Positions 16,623-27,489 are shown, counted from the first letter of the stretch. The stretch is DNA of 64,000 nt from Gammaproteobacteria bacterium (GCA_026984775.1 JALSRM010000035.1:117908-181907); one strand, 5' to 3'. A program made the numbers and translations. The notes: generated by a model from the sequence alone, not told the origin.

Positions 16623-17372
16623 ATGGCAGGACACAGTAAATGGGCCAACATCAAGCATAAAAAGGCACGCCAGGATGCCAAGCGCGGAAAAATATTCACC
16701 AAACTGATCCGCGAGATCACCGTTGCCGCGAAACTCGGTGGAGAAGATCCGGGCAGTAACCCACGCCTCAGAGCCGCCATAGATGCAGCACTTTCTGCAA
16801 ACATGACCAAGGAGACCATTGAACGTGCCGTTAAACGCGGCGCTGGCGGTGAGGGCAACGACAATGTGGAAGAAGTTCGCTACGAAGGCTATGGCCCTGG
16901 TGGGGTTGCGATCATGGTCGACTGCATGACCGACAATCGTAATCGGACAGTCGCGGAGGTTCGTCATGCCTTCAGCAAGTTTGGTGGTAATCTGGGAACC
17001 GATGGCTCCGTTGCCTATCTGTTCAGCAAGATCGGGGTGATTTCCTTCGCTCCTGGTGGGGCTGATGAAGATGCGGTAATGGAAGCCGCACTCGAAGGAG
17101 GGGCCGAAGATGTTGTCGTGGAAGAAGATGGATCCATTGAGGTCATCACTACACCGGAAGACTTCGGTACTGTCAAGGATGCTCTTGAAGCCGCCGGTCT
17201 CAAACCGGATATGGCCGAAGTCACCATGCGTGCCTCGACTTCCGTGGAACTGGATGCCGATCAAGCCCAGACCATGATGAAACTCACGGACATGCTGGAA
17301 GACCTCGATGACGTGCAGGAGGTCTATTCCAATGCCGAAATCAGAGACGAAATCCTGGAACAGCTGGCTTGA
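16623..17372 (+). CDS. yebC: YebC/PmpR-family protein
   Basis: A 249-residue YebC protein with the conserved start [14 protein letters not shown], then [26 protein letters not shown] and [13 protein letters not shown]. The family includes DNA-binding regulators (PmpR) and, in recent work, YebC-type factors that help translation of difficult sequences. A good ribosome-binding site (AGAGGA) precedes the ATG. The stop TGA at 17370 overlaps the TTG start of ruvC, the normal yebC-ruvC arrangement of gammaproteobacteria. Confidence 0.97.
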   Translation: MAGHSKWANIKHKKARQDAKRGKIFTKLIREITVAAKLGGEDPGSNPRLRAAIDAALSANMTKETIERAVKRGAGGEGNDNVEEVRYEGYGPGGVAIMVDCMTDNRNRTVAEVRHAFSKFGGNLGTDGSVAYLFSKIGVISFAPGGADEDAVMEAALEGGAEDVVVEEDGSIEVITTPEDFGTVKDALEAAGLKPDMAEVTMRASTSVELDADQAQTMMKLTDMLEDLDDVQEVYSNAEIRDEILEQLA

Positions 17373-17884
17373 ATGTCTATAGCCCAACCGTAAGAATTCT
17401 GGGGATTGACCCCGGTTCTCGCTTCACCGGTTTTGGCATTATCGATGTCAATGGGCAGAAAAACCGTCATGTTCACAGTGGCTGCCTCAGAATTCCTCTC
17501 AAAGGCGAATTTTCTGATCGGTTAAAATCCATTTACGATGGCATCTCGGAACTGGTGCAGCAATACCAACCCTGTGAGATTGCGATAGAGAAGGTGTTTA
17601 TGAACAAAAATGCCGATTCAGCCCTGAAACTGGGACAGGCCAGAGGCGCCGCCATCGTCGCAGCGATGCAGGTTACGCATGAACTCTACGAATACTCCCC
17701 CAACCGAATCAAGCAGGCCATTGTTGGTCGTGGCCATGCCGACAAAACCCAGGTACGACACATGATCAAGATGTTGCTGCTGCTCTCCAAAATACCACAG
17801 GAAGACGAGGCAGATGCCCTTGCGGTGGCCCTCTGTCATGCCCATTCCCGCCACACACAACGGTTGATGAAAGACCTCGCATGA
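17369..17884 (+). CDS. ruvC: Holliday junction resolvase RuvC
   Basis: A 171-residue RuvC endonuclease. The four acidic catalytic residues are visible: D in [12 protein letters not shown] in AIEKVFM, and the D pair in [15 protein letters not shown]. RuvC cleaves Holliday junctions within the RuvABC complex. The start is TTG at 17369, overlapping the yebC stop; no in-frame ATG lies before the catalytic IDPG motif. Its stop overlaps the ruvA ATG (ATGA). Confidence 0.96.
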   Translation: MNVYSPTVRILGIDPGSRFTGFGIIDVNGQKNRHVHSGCLRIPLKGEFSDRLKSIYDGISELVQQYQPCEIAIEKVFMNKNADSALKLGQARGAAIVAAMQVTHELYEYSPNRIKQAIVGRGHADKTQVRHMIKMLLLLSKIPQEDEADALAVALCHAHSRHTQRLMKDLA

Positions 17885-18483
17885 TCGGCAGACTCAAAGG
17901 CATTCTCGTCGAAAAACAACCACCTCTGTTGCTGGTCGATGTCAATGGCGTTGCCTATGAGGTTGAGGCACCCATGACCACCTTCTACAAACTGCCGGAT
18001 CTTCAACAAGAGGTCTGTCTCTATACTCATCTTGTGGTCCGCGACGATGCACACTTGCTGTTTGGCTTTTTCAGCATAGAGGAACGCCGGCTGTTCCGTA
18101 CCCTGATCCGGGTCAATGGGGTGGGTGCAAAAATGGCACTGACCATCCTCTCAGGGATGGAGGCAAACGAATTCGCCACCTGCATTCATCAAAATGATAT
18201 CGCCAGTCTGATCAAATTACCCGGCATCGGTAAAAAGACCGCCGAGCGTCTGATTGTGGAAATGCGCGATCGACTTGATGACTGGGAAAGTCACCTTGCC
18301 TCACCGGGAACAACCAACAGGCAACCGGAACACGCCTCTATCGAAAGCGATGCCATCAGCGCCCTCATCGCCCTTGGCTTTAAGCCACAAGAGGCCAGCC
18401 GCCTGATCGGCGCAATCGAAACCAACGGCCTCAGCAGTGAGGAGATGATCCGGCAGGCTTTGAAATACACCGTTAAAAATTGA
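17881..18483 (+). CDS. ruvA: Holliday junction DNA helicase subunit RuvA
   Basis: A 200-residue RuvA with the OB-fold start [20 protein letters not shown], the two helix-hairpin-helix segments (LIRVNGVGAKMALTIL and LIKLPGIGKKTAERLI) and the C-terminal UBA-like domain AISALIALGFKPQEASRLI that contacts RuvB. It overlaps ruvC by 4 bases. The usual next gene, ruvB, is absent; an NTF2-like gene follows after 49 bases. RuvB must be encoded elsewhere. Confidence 0.96.
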   Translation: MIGRLKGILVEKQPPLLLVDVNGVAYEVEAPMTTFYKLPDLQQEVCLYTHLVVRDDAHLLFGFFSIEERRLFRTLIRVNGVGAKMALTILSGMEANEFATCIHQNDIASLIKLPGIGKKTAERLIVEMRDRLDDWESHLASPGTTNRQPEHASIESDAISALIALGFKPQEASRLIGAIETNGLSSEEMIRQALKYTVKN

Positions 18484-18532
18484 CCGTTCTTAATCAATGC
18501 AAAACTTCACTTCCCTCTGGAGCAGTTGACAA

Positions 18533-18886
18533 ATGATCACTCAAAAAAAAGCAAATGAATTTGCACAGCAGTGGATCAAGGCATGGAATTCTCATGACAT
18601 CGACAAGATCATTGCTCACTATGCCAAGGATGTGATCCTCGTTTCTCCTATTGCGGGCAAACTGCTGGGCGATCCAGAAGTAAGGGGATTGGAGGCGGTT
18701 AAACGCTATTTTCTGAAAGGACTGGAAGCCTACCCCAATCTGAACTTTAAGTTGCAAGAGGTTTTTCCTGGTGAACAGAGTATCGTTCTGCTCTACTTAA
18801 ACCAGAAGGGCGAACGTGCCAGTGAGTTCATGCTCCTTGATTTGGACAACAAGGTTGTCCGAATGTATGCTCATTACTGCGAATAA
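18533..18886 (+). CDS. SnoaL/NTF2-like protein
   Basis: A 117-residue protein of the nuclear transport factor 2-like superfamily. Features are FAQQWIKAWNSHDIDKIIAHYAKDVILVSP, the typical opening helix and first strand, and LKGLEAYPNLNFKLQEVF with a closing strand pattern. Members range from isomerases to binding proteins, and no catalytic signature singles out a reaction here. GGAG lies 11 bases upstream of the ATG. It is followed by a cupin gene 37 bases later and may share the ruvA transcript. Confidence 0.75.
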   Translation: MITQKKANEFAQQWIKAWNSHDIDKIIAHYAKDVILVSPIAGKLLGDPEVRGLEAVKRYFLKGLEAYPNLNFKLQEVFPGEQSIVLLYLNQKGERASEFMLLDLDNKVVRMYAHYCE

Positions 18887-18923
18887 AAGGCTCTGTCAAA
18901 AAATCGGTTTCAGGAGCTCCGTA

Positions 18924-19403
18924 ATGAAAAATCGAAAACTGCTACTCACGTCCAGAGATATCGAAACAATAGAAGGTGAGCGCAGAGTCCATTTTCTCAA
19001 CCCAAAGGCCGATCGGATTAGAAAATCACTGGGCGATCATGTTGGCTTGAAGAACCTCGGGGTTCATCTGGTCTATATCGAACCTGGCAGTGAATCAACA
19101 GAGTTCCACAAACACTACACTGAGGAAGAGTGCGTTTTTGTCCTCTCTGGCAAAGGGACGCTCTATATTGGTGATGAGATCTTTCCTTTCGGGGAAGGCG
19201 ATTTTGTCGGCTTTCCGGTTGATACCGATGCCCATATGATTGTAAATGATGGGGAGGAGATACTGATCTGCCTGGTTATGGGCCAAAGGCTTACCCAGGA
19301 TGTGGCCGATTACCCACACAAAAACAAGCGCCTATACCGTTACAATGGTAAATGGGATTTGGTCGATCTTGAGGCGATCACCGATCCACGGAAGCCTGCA
19401 TAA
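18924..19403 (+). CDS. Cupin-domain protein
   Basis: A 159-residue single-domain cupin. The two cupin motifs are visible: VYIEPGSESTEFHKHYTEEECVFVLSGKG (motif 1, with the His-x-His-x-Glu-type ligands partly kept as H-K-H and E) and FGEGDFVGFPVDTDAHMIVND (motif 2, final His). Small cupins bind metals and act as isomerases, dioxygenases or sugar-binding proteins; the reaction cannot be assigned. The start is ATG at 18924 with AGGAG upstream; longer in-frame extensions would overlap the NTF2-like gene without homology. Confidence 0.8.
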   Translation: MKNRKLLLTSRDIETIEGERRVHFLNPKADRIRKSLGDHVGLKNLGVHLVYIEPGSESTEFHKHYTEEECVFVLSGKGTLYIGDEIFPFGEGDFVGFPVDTDAHMIVNDGEEILICLVMGQRLTQDVADYPHKNKRLYRYNGKWDLVDLEAITDPRKPA

Positions 19404-19445
19404 GCACGGCTGCAGAGGCAACATTCCAGGATTTTTAAACGGGTT

Positions 19446-20825
19446 TTATTTTTTCTTCTGCCGGCTTTTGTTTCGGTTCGATCGTTTTTTCTTCTGCTCC
19501 TCGAACGGATTCATGCCCTGCCGGAACTCGATCCGAAGCGGTGTACCCACCAGTTTCAGCGTTTTGCGGAAGGCATTTTCAAGATACCGGCGGTAGGATG
19601 CTGGAATAGATTTGACTTGGTTACCGTGGATCACAAAACGGGGCGGGTTCTGTCCAGCCATATGCACAAAACGCAGTTTGATTCTCCGCCCGCGCACCAT
19701 CGGTGGTGGATGATCGGCCACGACCTGTTCCAAAATACGATTCAGTTTCGATGTTCCCACCTGGATATTGGCTGAATTCCAGGCCTTGTTAATGCTGGAG
19801 AAGAGATTGCCCACTCCGGTACCGTGCAGGGCGGAAATGAAATGAATCTTTGCATAGTCAATGAAACGGAGTTTCCTTTCCAGCTCCCGTTTGATCCAGT
19901 CCCGCTGTTCGGGATCAAGCCCATCCCATTTGTTGATGGCAATCACCAGTGCTCGTCCACTGCCGAGCACCATCCCCAACAGGGAAAGGTCCTGATCCGT
20001 TACCGTTTCCTGTGCATCAATCACCAGCACCACGACATTGGCCTCTTCAATCGAACGGATGGTTTTGATCACACTGAATTTTTCGATGGTTTCCTTCACA
20101 CGAGCACGACGACGTACACCTGCAGTATCAATCAACGTGTATTTTTTGCCATTACGTTCGAAAGGTACATTCACACTGTCTCGTGTGGTACCAGGTTTAT
20201 CGTAGGCAATCACCCTTTCTTCTCCCACAATACGGTTGATCAAAGTGGATTTACCTACATTAGGACGACCGAGAATGGCAACGGCAATGCCTTCTTCATC
20301 GCCTGTCTCTGTAGCTTCCTCTCCTGTGAATTTTTCTGGCAGATACTCAAGGATCGCTTCTGTCAAATCACCACAACCCTGGCCATGAGCTGCAGAAACA
20401 GGAAGCGGTTCGCCCAATCCGAGTGCATAAAATTCAGAGATCGCCATTGCCCGGTTCATTCCTTCCGTCTTGTTGACGACCAGAATCACCGGCTTTTCCA
20501 TTTTGCGCAGCTGATTGGCAATAGCTTGGTCTTCCACATTCAAGCCATTACGGCCATCGACAATAAAGACAATGACATCCGCTTCCTTTGCAGCCTTCAT
20601 GGATTGATCAGAAATAAGTGCGTCAATACCCTCTTTTTCGTCAGTCAGACCACCGGTATCAATCACGATGCACGTTTGATCTTCGAAAGAAGCTTCACCA
20701 TAGATTCGATCACGTGTCAGCCCGGGTTGATCAGCAACCAACGCGTCCCGGGTCCGAGTCAGCTGGTTGAAAAGTGTGGATTTCCCTACGTTGGGACGAC
20801 CGACGAGGGCGATAGTGGCTTTCAT
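19446..20825 (-). CDS. der: Ribosome biogenesis GTPase Der
   Basis: A 459-residue Der (EngA) with two tandem G domains, each with GRPNVGKST (residues 8 and about 190), and partner motifs DTGG and DTAG, NKTE and NKWD. A KH-like C-terminal domain follows ([19 protein letters not shown]), then a very basic tail ([15 protein letters not shown]). Der is essential for 50S subunit assembly. It is the last gene of the ndk-to-der minus-strand block, 15 bases after bamB. Confidence 0.97.
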   Translation of the reverse strand: MKATIALVGRPNVGKSTLFNQLTRTRDALVADQPGLTRDRIYGEASFEDQTCIVIDTGGLTDEKEGIDALISDQSMKAAKEADVIVFIVDGRNGLNVEDQAIANQLRKMEKPVILVVNKTEGMNRAMAISEFYALGLGEPLPVSAAHGQGCGDLTEAILEYLPEKFTGEEATETGDEEGIAVAILGRPNVGKSTLINRIVGEERVIAYDKPGTTRDSVNVPFERNGKKYTLIDTAGVRRRARVKETIEKFSVIKTIRSIEEANVVVLVIDAQETVTDQDLSLLGMVLGSGRALVIAINKWDGLDPEQRDWIKRELERKLRFIDYAKIHFISALHGTGVGNLFSSINKAWNSANIQVGTSKLNRILEQVVADHPPPMVRGRRIKLRFVHMAGQNPPRFVIHGNQVKSIPASYRRYLENAFRKTLKLVGTPLRIEFRQGMNPFEEQKKKRSNRNKSRQKKK

Positions 20826-20840
20826 TGGCGAATAAAAAAA

Positions 20841-22016
20841 CTACTGGACTTTATATCCTGCAAGCGCGCCATCCGAACTGTAGGCGAAAAGGATATCATT
20901 GATCACAAAAGGGGTAGCGAGGATCGCACTACGATCCAGTCTCACCCTTCCAGCCAAAGAGCCGTCCTTACGATTCAACCAGTGCAAATAACCTTCAAAA
21001 TCACCGATGACCACGTAATCACCGATGCTGACAGGAGCCGTCAGTGAACGGCCCATCAACTGATCCTGCTTCCAGACGGAATTTCCGGTGTAACGGTCCA
21101 ACGCCCATAGCGCACTCTCTTCGTCCGTCAAATAGACATGGTCATCATCCACGCCAATTCCGGCGTGAGAAGAGAGATCCCGAACCCAGCCGATCTTTCC
21201 ACTGTCCAGTTCGACGACAGCAAGGCGTCCTTGATAGGTAACCACATAGATGACACCATCCATGATGATCGGATCAGCGTCGATATCAACGACACGATCC
21301 AATGTCGTACGTCCCGTGGGTAAAGAGATTCGTCTTTCCCAGATCAGGCTTCCATCTGTAATATCAAGTGCACACAAAATACCACCATCGAACCCGATGA
21401 TCGCAAGTCCCCGGGCCAATTGCGGCGAACTGGTACCACGCAGAGTCAACAAAGGCACAGCACGTTCATAGACCCACAACCGCTGGCCACTGGAGGCGTC
21501 TAGCCCATAGACCTTACCGTCCACCGTTCGGGCGACCACGACACCAAGATCGGCCTTGGGTGCGGCGAGGACCTCGCTGGAAATCTCAGCGGTCCAAAGC
21601 ATTTCGCCATCTTCGTCCGACAGAGCAATCACTTCACCATCACGGCTTCCCACCAGAACCAGTCCTTGACCGTAGCCGGGGCCTCCGGAAAGACGTTTGC
21701 CCGTATCAGTTTTCCAATGGCGGCGACCCGTCTCCATCTCAAGGGCCACCACGTCACCGTCCCGATCGGCAGCAAAGATCAGGCCATTGCCTGCGGCTGG
21801 CGTCAATTTGAGGTAGTAGCCATCCGCTCCATCCCCGACACTGGCAGACCAAACCTTTTTGATTACCAAAGGATGATCGATCTTCACCAACTTTGCGATG
21901 CCGGACTCTTCCTCATCCCCAGCCATGAAATCCGAGACACTTTCCTTGATCGTACTGCAGGCTGTCAGAAAGACGGGCAACAGGGCGATAAACAGGATTC
22001 TGATGCTTTTAGTCAC
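20841..22016 (-). CDS. bamB: Outer membrane protein assembly factor BamB
   Basis: A 391-residue lipoprotein of the BAM complex, which inserts beta-barrel proteins in the outer membrane. The signal peptide ends in the lipobox LTAC near residue 20. The rest is an eight-bladed PQQ-like propeller, with repeats such as GLIFAADRDGDVVALEMETGRRHWKTDTG and VYGLDASSGQRLWVYE, and the conserved segment LRGTSSPQLARGLAIIGF. It is preceded by yfgM (28 bases) and followed by der, the standard gammaproteobacterial arrangement. Confidence 0.96.
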   Translation of the reverse strand: MTKSIRILFIALLPVFLTACSTIKESVSDFMAGDEEESGIAKLVKIDHPLVIKKVWSASVGDGADGYYLKLTPAAGNGLIFAADRDGDVVALEMETGRRHWKTDTGKRLSGGPGYGQGLVLVGSRDGEVIALSDEDGEMLWTAEISSEVLAAPKADLGVVVARTVDGKVYGLDASSGQRLWVYERAVPLLTLRGTSSPQLARGLAIIGFDGGILCALDITDGSLIWERRISLPTGRTTLDRVVDIDADPIIMDGVIYVVTYQGRLAVVELDSGKIGWVRDLSSHAGIGVDDDHVYLTDEESALWALDRYTGNSVWKQDQLMGRSLTAPVSIGDYVVIGDFEGYLHWLNRKDGSLAGRVRLDRSAILATPFVINDILFAYSSDGALAGYKVQ

Positions 22017-22043
22017 TTTGTTTACTCAAGTAAGATATTTGAT

Positions 22044-22673
22044 TTAGCGTCCAAGATCGTCAAGTTTCAGTTTGCGGAACCGATTTCCTTCAGGTCCGGC
22101 AGGGTCAAGTACTTCAGCTTGCAGATAGGCATTCTTCGCCTCTGCCTTCTTACCCTGTGCAAGCAAGACATCTCCTTTCAGTTCCTGATAAGACGCAAGG
22201 CCCTCCAGCGCATTGAGAGCTTTTATCGCCGCCCACGCTGAATCAGCATTGCCCATGTCGAGGTATACCCGGGCCAGACGCATAGCTGCAAGGTCCTTGA
22301 TTTCATCAGCTTCTCCATTGTCAATCACCCACTTCAGATAGGCTATAGCAGTGTCTGCTTCATTGCTGTCAACAGCGGTACTGGCCAGTTTCAGGGCTGC
22401 GAATGCAGCATAACTAGTCCCTTTATACTCTTCCATCAATCGCTTGCCTAACGCTGTGGCTTCTCTATTGTTCGTGGACAACTGCTGAACCATTTTCTCG
22501 TAGGTTACGGAAGCTTGTTCGTTGATTGCAGTCTTCTGTGCCTGCCAGTATCGCCATCCGAAAAGGGCAGCCGTGCCAATGACAATGCCCAGAATGATGG
22601 ACGTACCATTCTCTTTCCACCACTTTTTAATTGCAGCTATCTGTTCTTCTTCGGATGCATAAACGTCAATCAC
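22044..22673 (-). CDS. yfgM: YfgM family SecYEG-ancillary TPR protein
   Basis: A 209-residue protein with a short cytoplasmic N-terminus, IKKWWKENG, one transmembrane helix (IILGIVIGTAALFGWRYWQ) and a periplasmic TPR-like domain (AAFAALKLASTAVDSNEADTAIAYLKWVI). It matches YfgM, which associates with the SecYEG translocon and periplasmic chaperones. Position between hisS (9 bases) and bamB is conserved in gammaproteobacteria and supports the name. Confidence 0.93.
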   Translation of the reverse strand: MIDVYASEEEQIAAIKKWWKENGTSIILGIVIGTAALFGWRYWQAQKTAINEQASVTYEKMVQQLSTNNREATALGKRLMEEYKGTSYAAFAALKLASTAVDSNEADTAIAYLKWVIDNGEADEIKDLAAMRLARVYLDMGNADSAWAAIKALNALEGLASYQELKGDVLLAQGKKAEAKNAYLQAEVLDPAGPEGNRFRKLKLDDLGR

Positions 22674-22682
22674 GTGTTTCTC

Positions 22683-23951
22683 CTAATATTCCAGTCTTTG
22701 CTTTAACCACGCCGCGATCTCATCCTGTGCAACACGCTCTTGTTGCCCATCACGTAGATCCTTAATCGAGACGCTCACCTTTTCCAGTTCTTCTTCACCC
22801 AGAATGATAGCGTATCTAGCACCCGATTTGTCAGCGCGTCGAAACTGGGCCTTGTAACTGCCATCACCACAGTTGGTGACAAGACGCAGAAACGGCAATT
22901 GATCACGAAGCTGCTCAGCGAGGACCAGTGCCTTTTTGGTGGCCTTATCGCCCATTGCGATCAGATACGCATCGGGAGCGGATAAAACGTCCTTGCCGCT
23001 ATCTTTCAAAAGTTCGACCAGCCGATCAAGCCCCATGGCAAATCCAATCGCCGGTGTTGGTCTGCCACCAAAATGTTCGATCAGGCCATCAAAGCGGCCA
23101 CCGCCACACACCGTCCCCTGGGCTCCCAGCTGATCCGTGATCCATTCAAACACGGTCTTGCTGTAGTAGTCGAGGCCCCGCACCAGCCGTGGATTCACTT
23201 CATACGCTACACCGGCCTGATCGAGGATTTCACACAATCCCTGGAAGTGACGGGTCGAATCATCATCCAGGTAGGCATCAAATGTAGGTGCTTCCGAGAT
23301 CAGTGCTGACATGGCCGGGTTCTTGCTGTCGAGGATCCGTAGCGGATTCTTGTGAAGTCGCCGCTTGCTATCTTCGTCAAGCGCATCTTTATGGGCACTG
23401 AAATAACGAATCAAATCTTCACGGTAGCGTACCCGGGTTTCAGCTGTACCCAAAGTATTGAGCTGCAGGGTCAATCCTTCAAGGCCCAATGCCTTCCAGA
23501 GCCGTCTAGTCATCAAGATCAGTTCGGCGTCGATGTCAGGCCCCGGCATGCCAAAACATTCCACTCCGACCTGAAAAAACTGGCGATAACGGCCCTTCTG
23601 CGGCCGTTCGCGACGAAACATGGGTCCCATGTACCACAGTCGCTGGATCTGGTTATGAAACAGTCCGTGCTGCATTCCGGCTCTCACTGTACCGGCCGTC
23701 CCTTCCGGTCTGAGGGTCAGACTGTCACCCCCTCGATCCTCAAATGTGTACATCTCCTTCTCTACGATATCTGTAGCCTCACCGATGGATCGTTGGAACA
23801 GCGCGGTCTGCTCCAGTACCGGCAGCCTGATTTGTTGATAGCCATACGCTTCAAAAACCCTACGCACCGTATCCTCCAGATAGAGCCACAGTGGCGTATC
23901 CTGAGGCAGGATATCATTCATGCCCTTGACTGACTGAATTCCCTTTGCCAT
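22683..23951 (-). CDS. hisS: Histidine-tRNA ligase
   Basis: A 422-residue class II aminoacyl-tRNA synthetase charging tRNA-His. Seen are the class II motif 1 region ([16 protein letters not shown]), motif 2 ([28 protein letters not shown]), the histidine-specific [15 protein letters not shown], motif 3 ([12 protein letters not shown]) and the C-terminal anticodon-binding domain with [19 protein letters not shown]. The start overlaps the rodZ stop by one base at 23951, so translation is likely coupled. Confidence 0.97.
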   Translation of the reverse strand: MAKGIQSVKGMNDILPQDTPLWLYLEDTVRRVFEAYGYQQIRLPVLEQTALFQRSIGEATDIVEKEMYTFEDRGGDSLTLRPEGTAGTVRAGMQHGLFHNQIQRLWYMGPMFRRERPQKGRYRQFFQVGVECFGMPGPDIDAELILMTRRLWKALGLEGLTLQLNTLGTAETRVRYREDLIRYFSAHKDALDEDSKRRLHKNPLRILDSKNPAMSALISEAPTFDAYLDDDSTRHFQGLCEILDQAGVAYEVNPRLVRGLDYYSKTVFEWITDQLGAQGTVCGGGRFDGLIEHFGGRPTPAIGFAMGLDRLVELLKDSGKDVLSAPDAYLIAMGDKATKKALVLAEQLRDQLPFLRLVTNCGDGSYKAQFRRADKSGARYAIILGEEELEKVSVSIKDLRDGQQERVAQDEIAAWLKQRLEY

Positions 23952-24943
23952 CAGCGGTGGGCACCTTCCTCATCGAGGGTAAATCGAGCTACTTCATTCC
24001 TGGCCAGTGGTTCAAGATCAATGAAATTGCCCTGATAGCTCATGATTACAGCCGAGGCCTTCCCGACTACGACGTGTAAAGGAGGGGTACCATCAAGATG
24101 GACTACTTCATCAGGCTTGCCCAGTCTGGAAAAGATTTTTTTGTTGTTGGCGTCCGTGATCTGTATCCAGGACTCGCCTGTGAACTGCAGGATGATACCT
24201 TCATTTTCGATGGGCGTTGCCTCATCATGTTGTGTTGGAACTACCGTACCACTACCGGTTTCCGGGACGGCTGTCACAGCGGGCTGGAAGGGGACGGTTT
24301 TCGCAGACGATTCCTGAGGTGGCTCGGGTAATTCTGATAGATACACGATGCCAAACTCATGTTCCAATACCTCAGGTTCCTCTTCGCGCTGCTCCGCTGG
24401 TTGTGGCGTTTGTGGCATGTCCGGTTCTTGTACGGCTGTCGAACCAACATCAAGCGTTTGTTGATCTGCGACTTTTTCACTGACAGGTCGATCGACTGGT
24501 TCTTCAACGATCTCGCTGGGAACCACTAGAGATGCTTCGGTTGACGGACGATGGCTCTGCCACCAGAGTCCTAGTAACAGCAGTAAGACAGCGATGAGTG
24601 AATAAGTCACCACCCGGATATGTCGATCACCACTATGAACCTGTGGTTCTGGCTGACTGGCAAAGGGCTCCAATGTTGGAGTTTGTATCTTATTTTGCTG
24701 ATCAAACGCAGCAACCAGCCTGGCGCTATCGAGATGGACGAGTCGAGCATAATTCCTGATATGGCCTCGAGCATAGACAGGGACTGGGAATTTTTCATAT
24801 TCATTTTTTTCCAGCGCTTGGACCAGTTCCACCGGCAGTTTCAACTGCTGGGCTATCATTTCAACCGTTTTTCCCTGTTGTTCTCTGGCTTCCCGTAATT
24901 CTTGTCCAGGAGAGATCTGACTCCTTTCAGATTCTGACACCAT
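23951..24943 (-). CDS. rodZ: Cell-shape protein RodZ
   Basis: A 330-residue RodZ. The N-terminal HTH ([34 protein letters not shown]) binds MreB; a transmembrane helix follows ([18 protein letters not shown], about residue 115); then a Pro/Glu/Val-rich periplasmic linker and the DUF4115 domain ([43 protein letters not shown]). RodZ links MreB to the elongation machinery. It lies between pilW and hisS with almost no spacing. Confidence 0.94.
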   Translation of the reverse strand: MVSESERSQISPGQELREAREQQGKTVEMIAQQLKLPVELVQALEKNEYEKFPVPVYARGHIRNYARLVHLDSARLVAAFDQQNKIQTPTLEPFASQPEPQVHSGDRHIRVVTYSLIAVLLLLLGLWWQSHRPSTEASLVVPSEIVEEPVDRPVSEKVADQQTLDVGSTAVQEPDMPQTPQPAEQREEEPEVLEHEFGIVYLSELPEPPQESSAKTVPFQPAVTAVPETGSGTVVPTQHDEATPIENEGIILQFTGESWIQITDANNKKIFSRLGKPDEVVHLDGTPPLHVVVGKASAVIMSYQGNFIDLEPLARNEVARFTLDEEGAHR

Positions 24944-25711
24944 TTAGTTAGCCTCCGATTTAAGCAAAAGTCTGGTTTCCTGGGCATCCGGGAACTGATT
25001 TTTCAGTTGCAGTGCATAGCTTGCTTCTGCATCCTGGTTACCCAGAGCCCTTTCTGTCCTAATCGCCAACCATAGCGTCCTGGGATTGTGCCGTGCAACA
25101 GATGCATATCTTTCGAGGTAGGCACGTGCCTGAAGATAGCGTTTTAACTGAAAACTGAGATCTGCCATCTGGAAAAGAGCAGGGGCGAGCTTAGGATTTT
25201 TCTTTAGTGCCGCACGAAAATGGATTTCTGCCTGTTCCAGATCACCATTTTCTTTGGCACAAATGCCGGCATTCAAGTGTGCGATTTCCGGAGTCCTGTA
25301 GAGCGGATTTTCCAGTGCCCGCTTGAACATGGTCTCAGCCTGCTCTCGCTGGTCATGCGAGCAGAGATACTGACCGTAGTTATTAAGTGCTCCTGGATCA
25401 TCCGGTGCGAGTTCGACTGCCTTTTTAAAATGCGTACCGGCTTTTTCATCTTCCCCCAAACGTGAATAAAGTATGGCAATGGCATTGTGCGCATCGGCAT
25501 ATCTGGGATCGATCTTGATCGCCTTCTGAAGGCGCTTCATGGCCTTTTCATAATCCTTTTTCTCCATATAGGCCATTCCAAGCTCAAGGTTCAGCCGAGC
25601 TGTTTTTTCCTGATCAGTTGTAGTCTTTGTTTGATTGCTGCCCGTTGTAGTGCAACCTCCCAGGAACCCAAACAAGAGAATAAGGACTGAAATAAAATTC
25701 TTGTGCATCAT
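24944..25711 (-). CDS. pilW: Type IV pilus biogenesis lipoprotein PilW (PilF)
   Basis: A 255-residue outer-membrane lipoprotein with lipobox LGGC near residue 20 and six TPR repeats, for example [20 protein letters not shown] and [19 protein letters not shown]. It matches PilW/PilF, the pilotin for the PilQ secretin of type IV pili. The ATG overlaps the rlmN stop by 4 bases. Position in rlmN-pilW-rodZ-hisS is conserved. Other pil genes are not in this window. Confidence 0.93.
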   Translation of the reverse strand: MMHKNFISVLILLFGFLGGCTTTGSNQTKTTTDQEKTARLNLELGMAYMEKKDYEKAMKRLQKAIKIDPRYADAHNAIAILYSRLGEDEKAGTHFKKAVELAPDDPGALNNYGQYLCSHDQREQAETMFKRALENPLYRTPEIAHLNAGICAKENGDLEQAEIHFRAALKKNPKLAPALFQMADLSFQLKRYLQARAYLERYASVARHNPRTLWLAIRTERALGNQDAEASYALQLKNQFPDAQETRLLLKSEAN

Positions 25712-26823
25712 GCGGCTTCTCCCTCGGAACCTTTCAATGATTGACGGAAACGTTTGGCTTTGGGCACAACCTTTCCTACCAGTTGCCCACAGGCAGCATC
25801 AATATCGTCACCCCGTGTTTTTCGTGTTACGGTCACCAGGCCAGCTCTGATCAGGATCTCTCTGAAACGATTGATTCGTTCGCAAGGCGAACATTGGTAC
25901 TCGGATCCTGGAAAGGGATTAAAAGGGATCAGATTGATCTTGGCTGGTATACCCTGGAGGCGCTTCGCAAGTTCACGGGCATTTTCGTCGCTGTCATTGA
26001 TCCCGTCCAGCATTACATATTCAAAGGTGATGTGATTGTGCGATTCATCTCTTTCGGTGAAGCGCCTGCAGGCACCAAGTAGTTCCTCAAGTGGCCAGCT
26101 TTTATTGATCGGCATAATCCTGTTCCGAATCTCATCGTTTGGTGCATGCAATGAGATGGCAAGGCTAACCGGGCTTTTTTCTTTCAGTCGATCGATTGCT
26201 GGCACTAGTCCGGATGTGCTGAGGGTCACCCTTCGGCGACTCAGGCCATAGGCAAGATCATCCAGCATCAGGTCCATTGCGGCAACCACATTGTCAAAAT
26301 TGAGCAGTGGCTCTCCCATGCCCATCATCACAACGTTGGTCACTGGTTGACGCTCTTCCTTTTTCCACCCCAGCCTATGGTTGGCGACCCAAAGCTGGCC
26401 GATAATCTCCCCAACCGAAAGGTTTTTATTGAACCCCTGTTTTCCAGTTGAACAAAATCTGCAGTCGAGGGGGCAACCTACCTGCGACGAAATGCACAAG
26501 GTGCCACGGCCTTCCTCGGGAATGAAAACCATTTCTATACTGTTGCCTCCGTCAATCTCAAGCAGCCATTTTCGTGTACCATCTCTGGAGAGCTGTTCAT
26601 GCTTGACCTGAGGTGGCCTGATGCAGGCGATCTCCTTGAGCTTTTCACGCAAAGATTTGCTGAGATTGGTCATCTCATCGATCTGATCGACTCCAGATTG
26701 ATGTAGCCACTTGAGCACCTGATGTGTGCGAAAAGGTTTTTCTCCCAGATCAGCAAAAAACCGTGCCATGGACTGACGGTCCAGATCGAGCAGATTGATT
26801 CGATCATCCTTTCTGCAGGCCAT
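25708..26823 (-). CDS. rlmN: Dual-specificity RNA methyltransferase RlmN
   Basis: A 371-residue radical SAM enzyme that makes 2-methyladenosine at 23S rRNA A2503 and tRNA A37. The CxxxCxxC cluster motif is seen as CPLDCRFC after SSQVG, preceded by [12 protein letters not shown]. The second substrate region [14 protein letters not shown] and the C-terminal [11 protein letters not shown], containing the mechanistic Cys, are present. Length is normal. It follows ndk by 3 bases and overlaps pilW. Confidence 0.97.
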   Translation of the reverse strand: MACRKDDRINLLDLDRQSMARFFADLGEKPFRTHQVLKWLHQSGVDQIDEMTNLSKSLREKLKEIACIRPPQVKHEQLSRDGTRKWLLEIDGGNSIEMVFIPEEGRGTLCISSQVGCPLDCRFCSTGKQGFNKNLSVGEIIGQLWVANHRLGWKKEERQPVTNVVMMGMGEPLLNFDNVVAAMDLMLDDLAYGLSRRRVTLSTSGLVPAIDRLKEKSPVSLAISLHAPNDEIRNRIMPINKSWPLEELLGACRRFTERDESHNHITFEYVMLDGINDSDENARELAKRLQGIPAKINLIPFNPFPGSEYQCSPCERINRFREILIRAGLVTVTRKTRGDDIDAACGQLVGKVVPKAKRFRQSLKGSEGEAA

Positions 26824-26826
26824 CAG

Positions 26827-27255
26827 TTATGATCGATTGACGATCTCCTCAGGTTTGAAGAAAAAATTAATCTCGACTTCTGCCGTATCGGGCCCATCAG
26901 AACCATGTACAGAATTACAACTGGCAGACTCGGCAAACTCGGCACGGAGTGTGCCTGGTGCTGCTTCCAAAGGATCCATTGCCCCCATCAATAACCGGTA
27001 ACGGCTAATCGCAGATTCACCTTCCAGCACCTGCACCATGACCGGTCCTGAAGCCATAAATTCGACCAAATCATTATAAAATGGCCGATCCTTGTGAACA
27101 GCGTAGAACTCGGCGGCCTGCTCTCGTGTAAGATGGAGCATTTTGGCTGCAACAATCTTCAATCTGTTCCGCTCAAGCCGGTGATAGATTTCCCCAATAT
27201 AGTTATTCCTTACCGCATCAGGTTTTATTATCGAAAGCGTTCGCTCAATGTTCAT
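26827..27255 (-). CDS. ndk: Nucleoside diphosphate kinase
   Basis: A 142-residue Ndk, balancing NTP/dNTP pools by phosphate transfer through a histidine. The active site is [16 protein letters not shown], with the catalytic His near residue 118; [12 protein letters not shown] opens the protein and [19 protein letters not shown] is the central signature. It heads the long minus-strand operon. A perfect TATAAT -10 box lies at 27306-27311 upstream. Confidence 0.97.
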   Translation of the reverse strand: MNIERTLSIIKPDAVRNNYIGEIYHRLERNRLKIVAAKMLHLTREQAAEFYAVHKDRPFYNDLVEFMASGPVMVQVLEGESAISRYRLLMGAMDPLEAAPGTLRAEFAESASCNSVHGSDGPDTAEVEINFFFKPEEIVNRS

Positions 27256-27305
27256 TGGCTGTTCTGTTCCTCACTTGGATACCAATTAAAAAAGAAAAGC
27301 GGGGT

Positions 27306-27335
27306 ATTATACGAAGGTTTCAACAGGTTTGAAAC
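27306..27335 (-). promoter_or_regulatory. Probable ndk-operon promoter with overlapping inverted repeat
   Basis: On the minus strand a perfect TATAAT (27306-27311) has a TTCAAA-like -35 at 16 bases. A perfect 7-base inverted repeat, GTTTCAA-5-TTGAAAC (27317-27335), covers the -35 and part of the spacer, where an operator would act. It lies in the divergent region between ndk and the glycan locus. The repressor is unknown. A transcription terminator is less likely because neither flanking gene ends here. Confidence 0.55.
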
Positions 27336-27489
27336 AAAAAGTGGGATCCTGGTGCGTAATATTACCTTTCCATTTTCTTGATCTCTTTTATCTTCCGCTT
27401 GAGGCTCCCAGGTAAATGTAGAATTGCGTTTCGAAACTCTTCTAAAAATGCTTTATCATATACACTTCGTGATGGGAGGAGTCATAAAC

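Noticed and set aside
19824..21047. 407-codon open frame opposite der and bamB
   Set aside because: Spans two genuine genes on the other strand and shows Cys/His/Phe-rich shadow composition.
27256..27489. c-di-GMP riboswitch ahead of the glycan locus
   Set aside because: No GEMM-type conserved core could be found in this gap on the plus strand.
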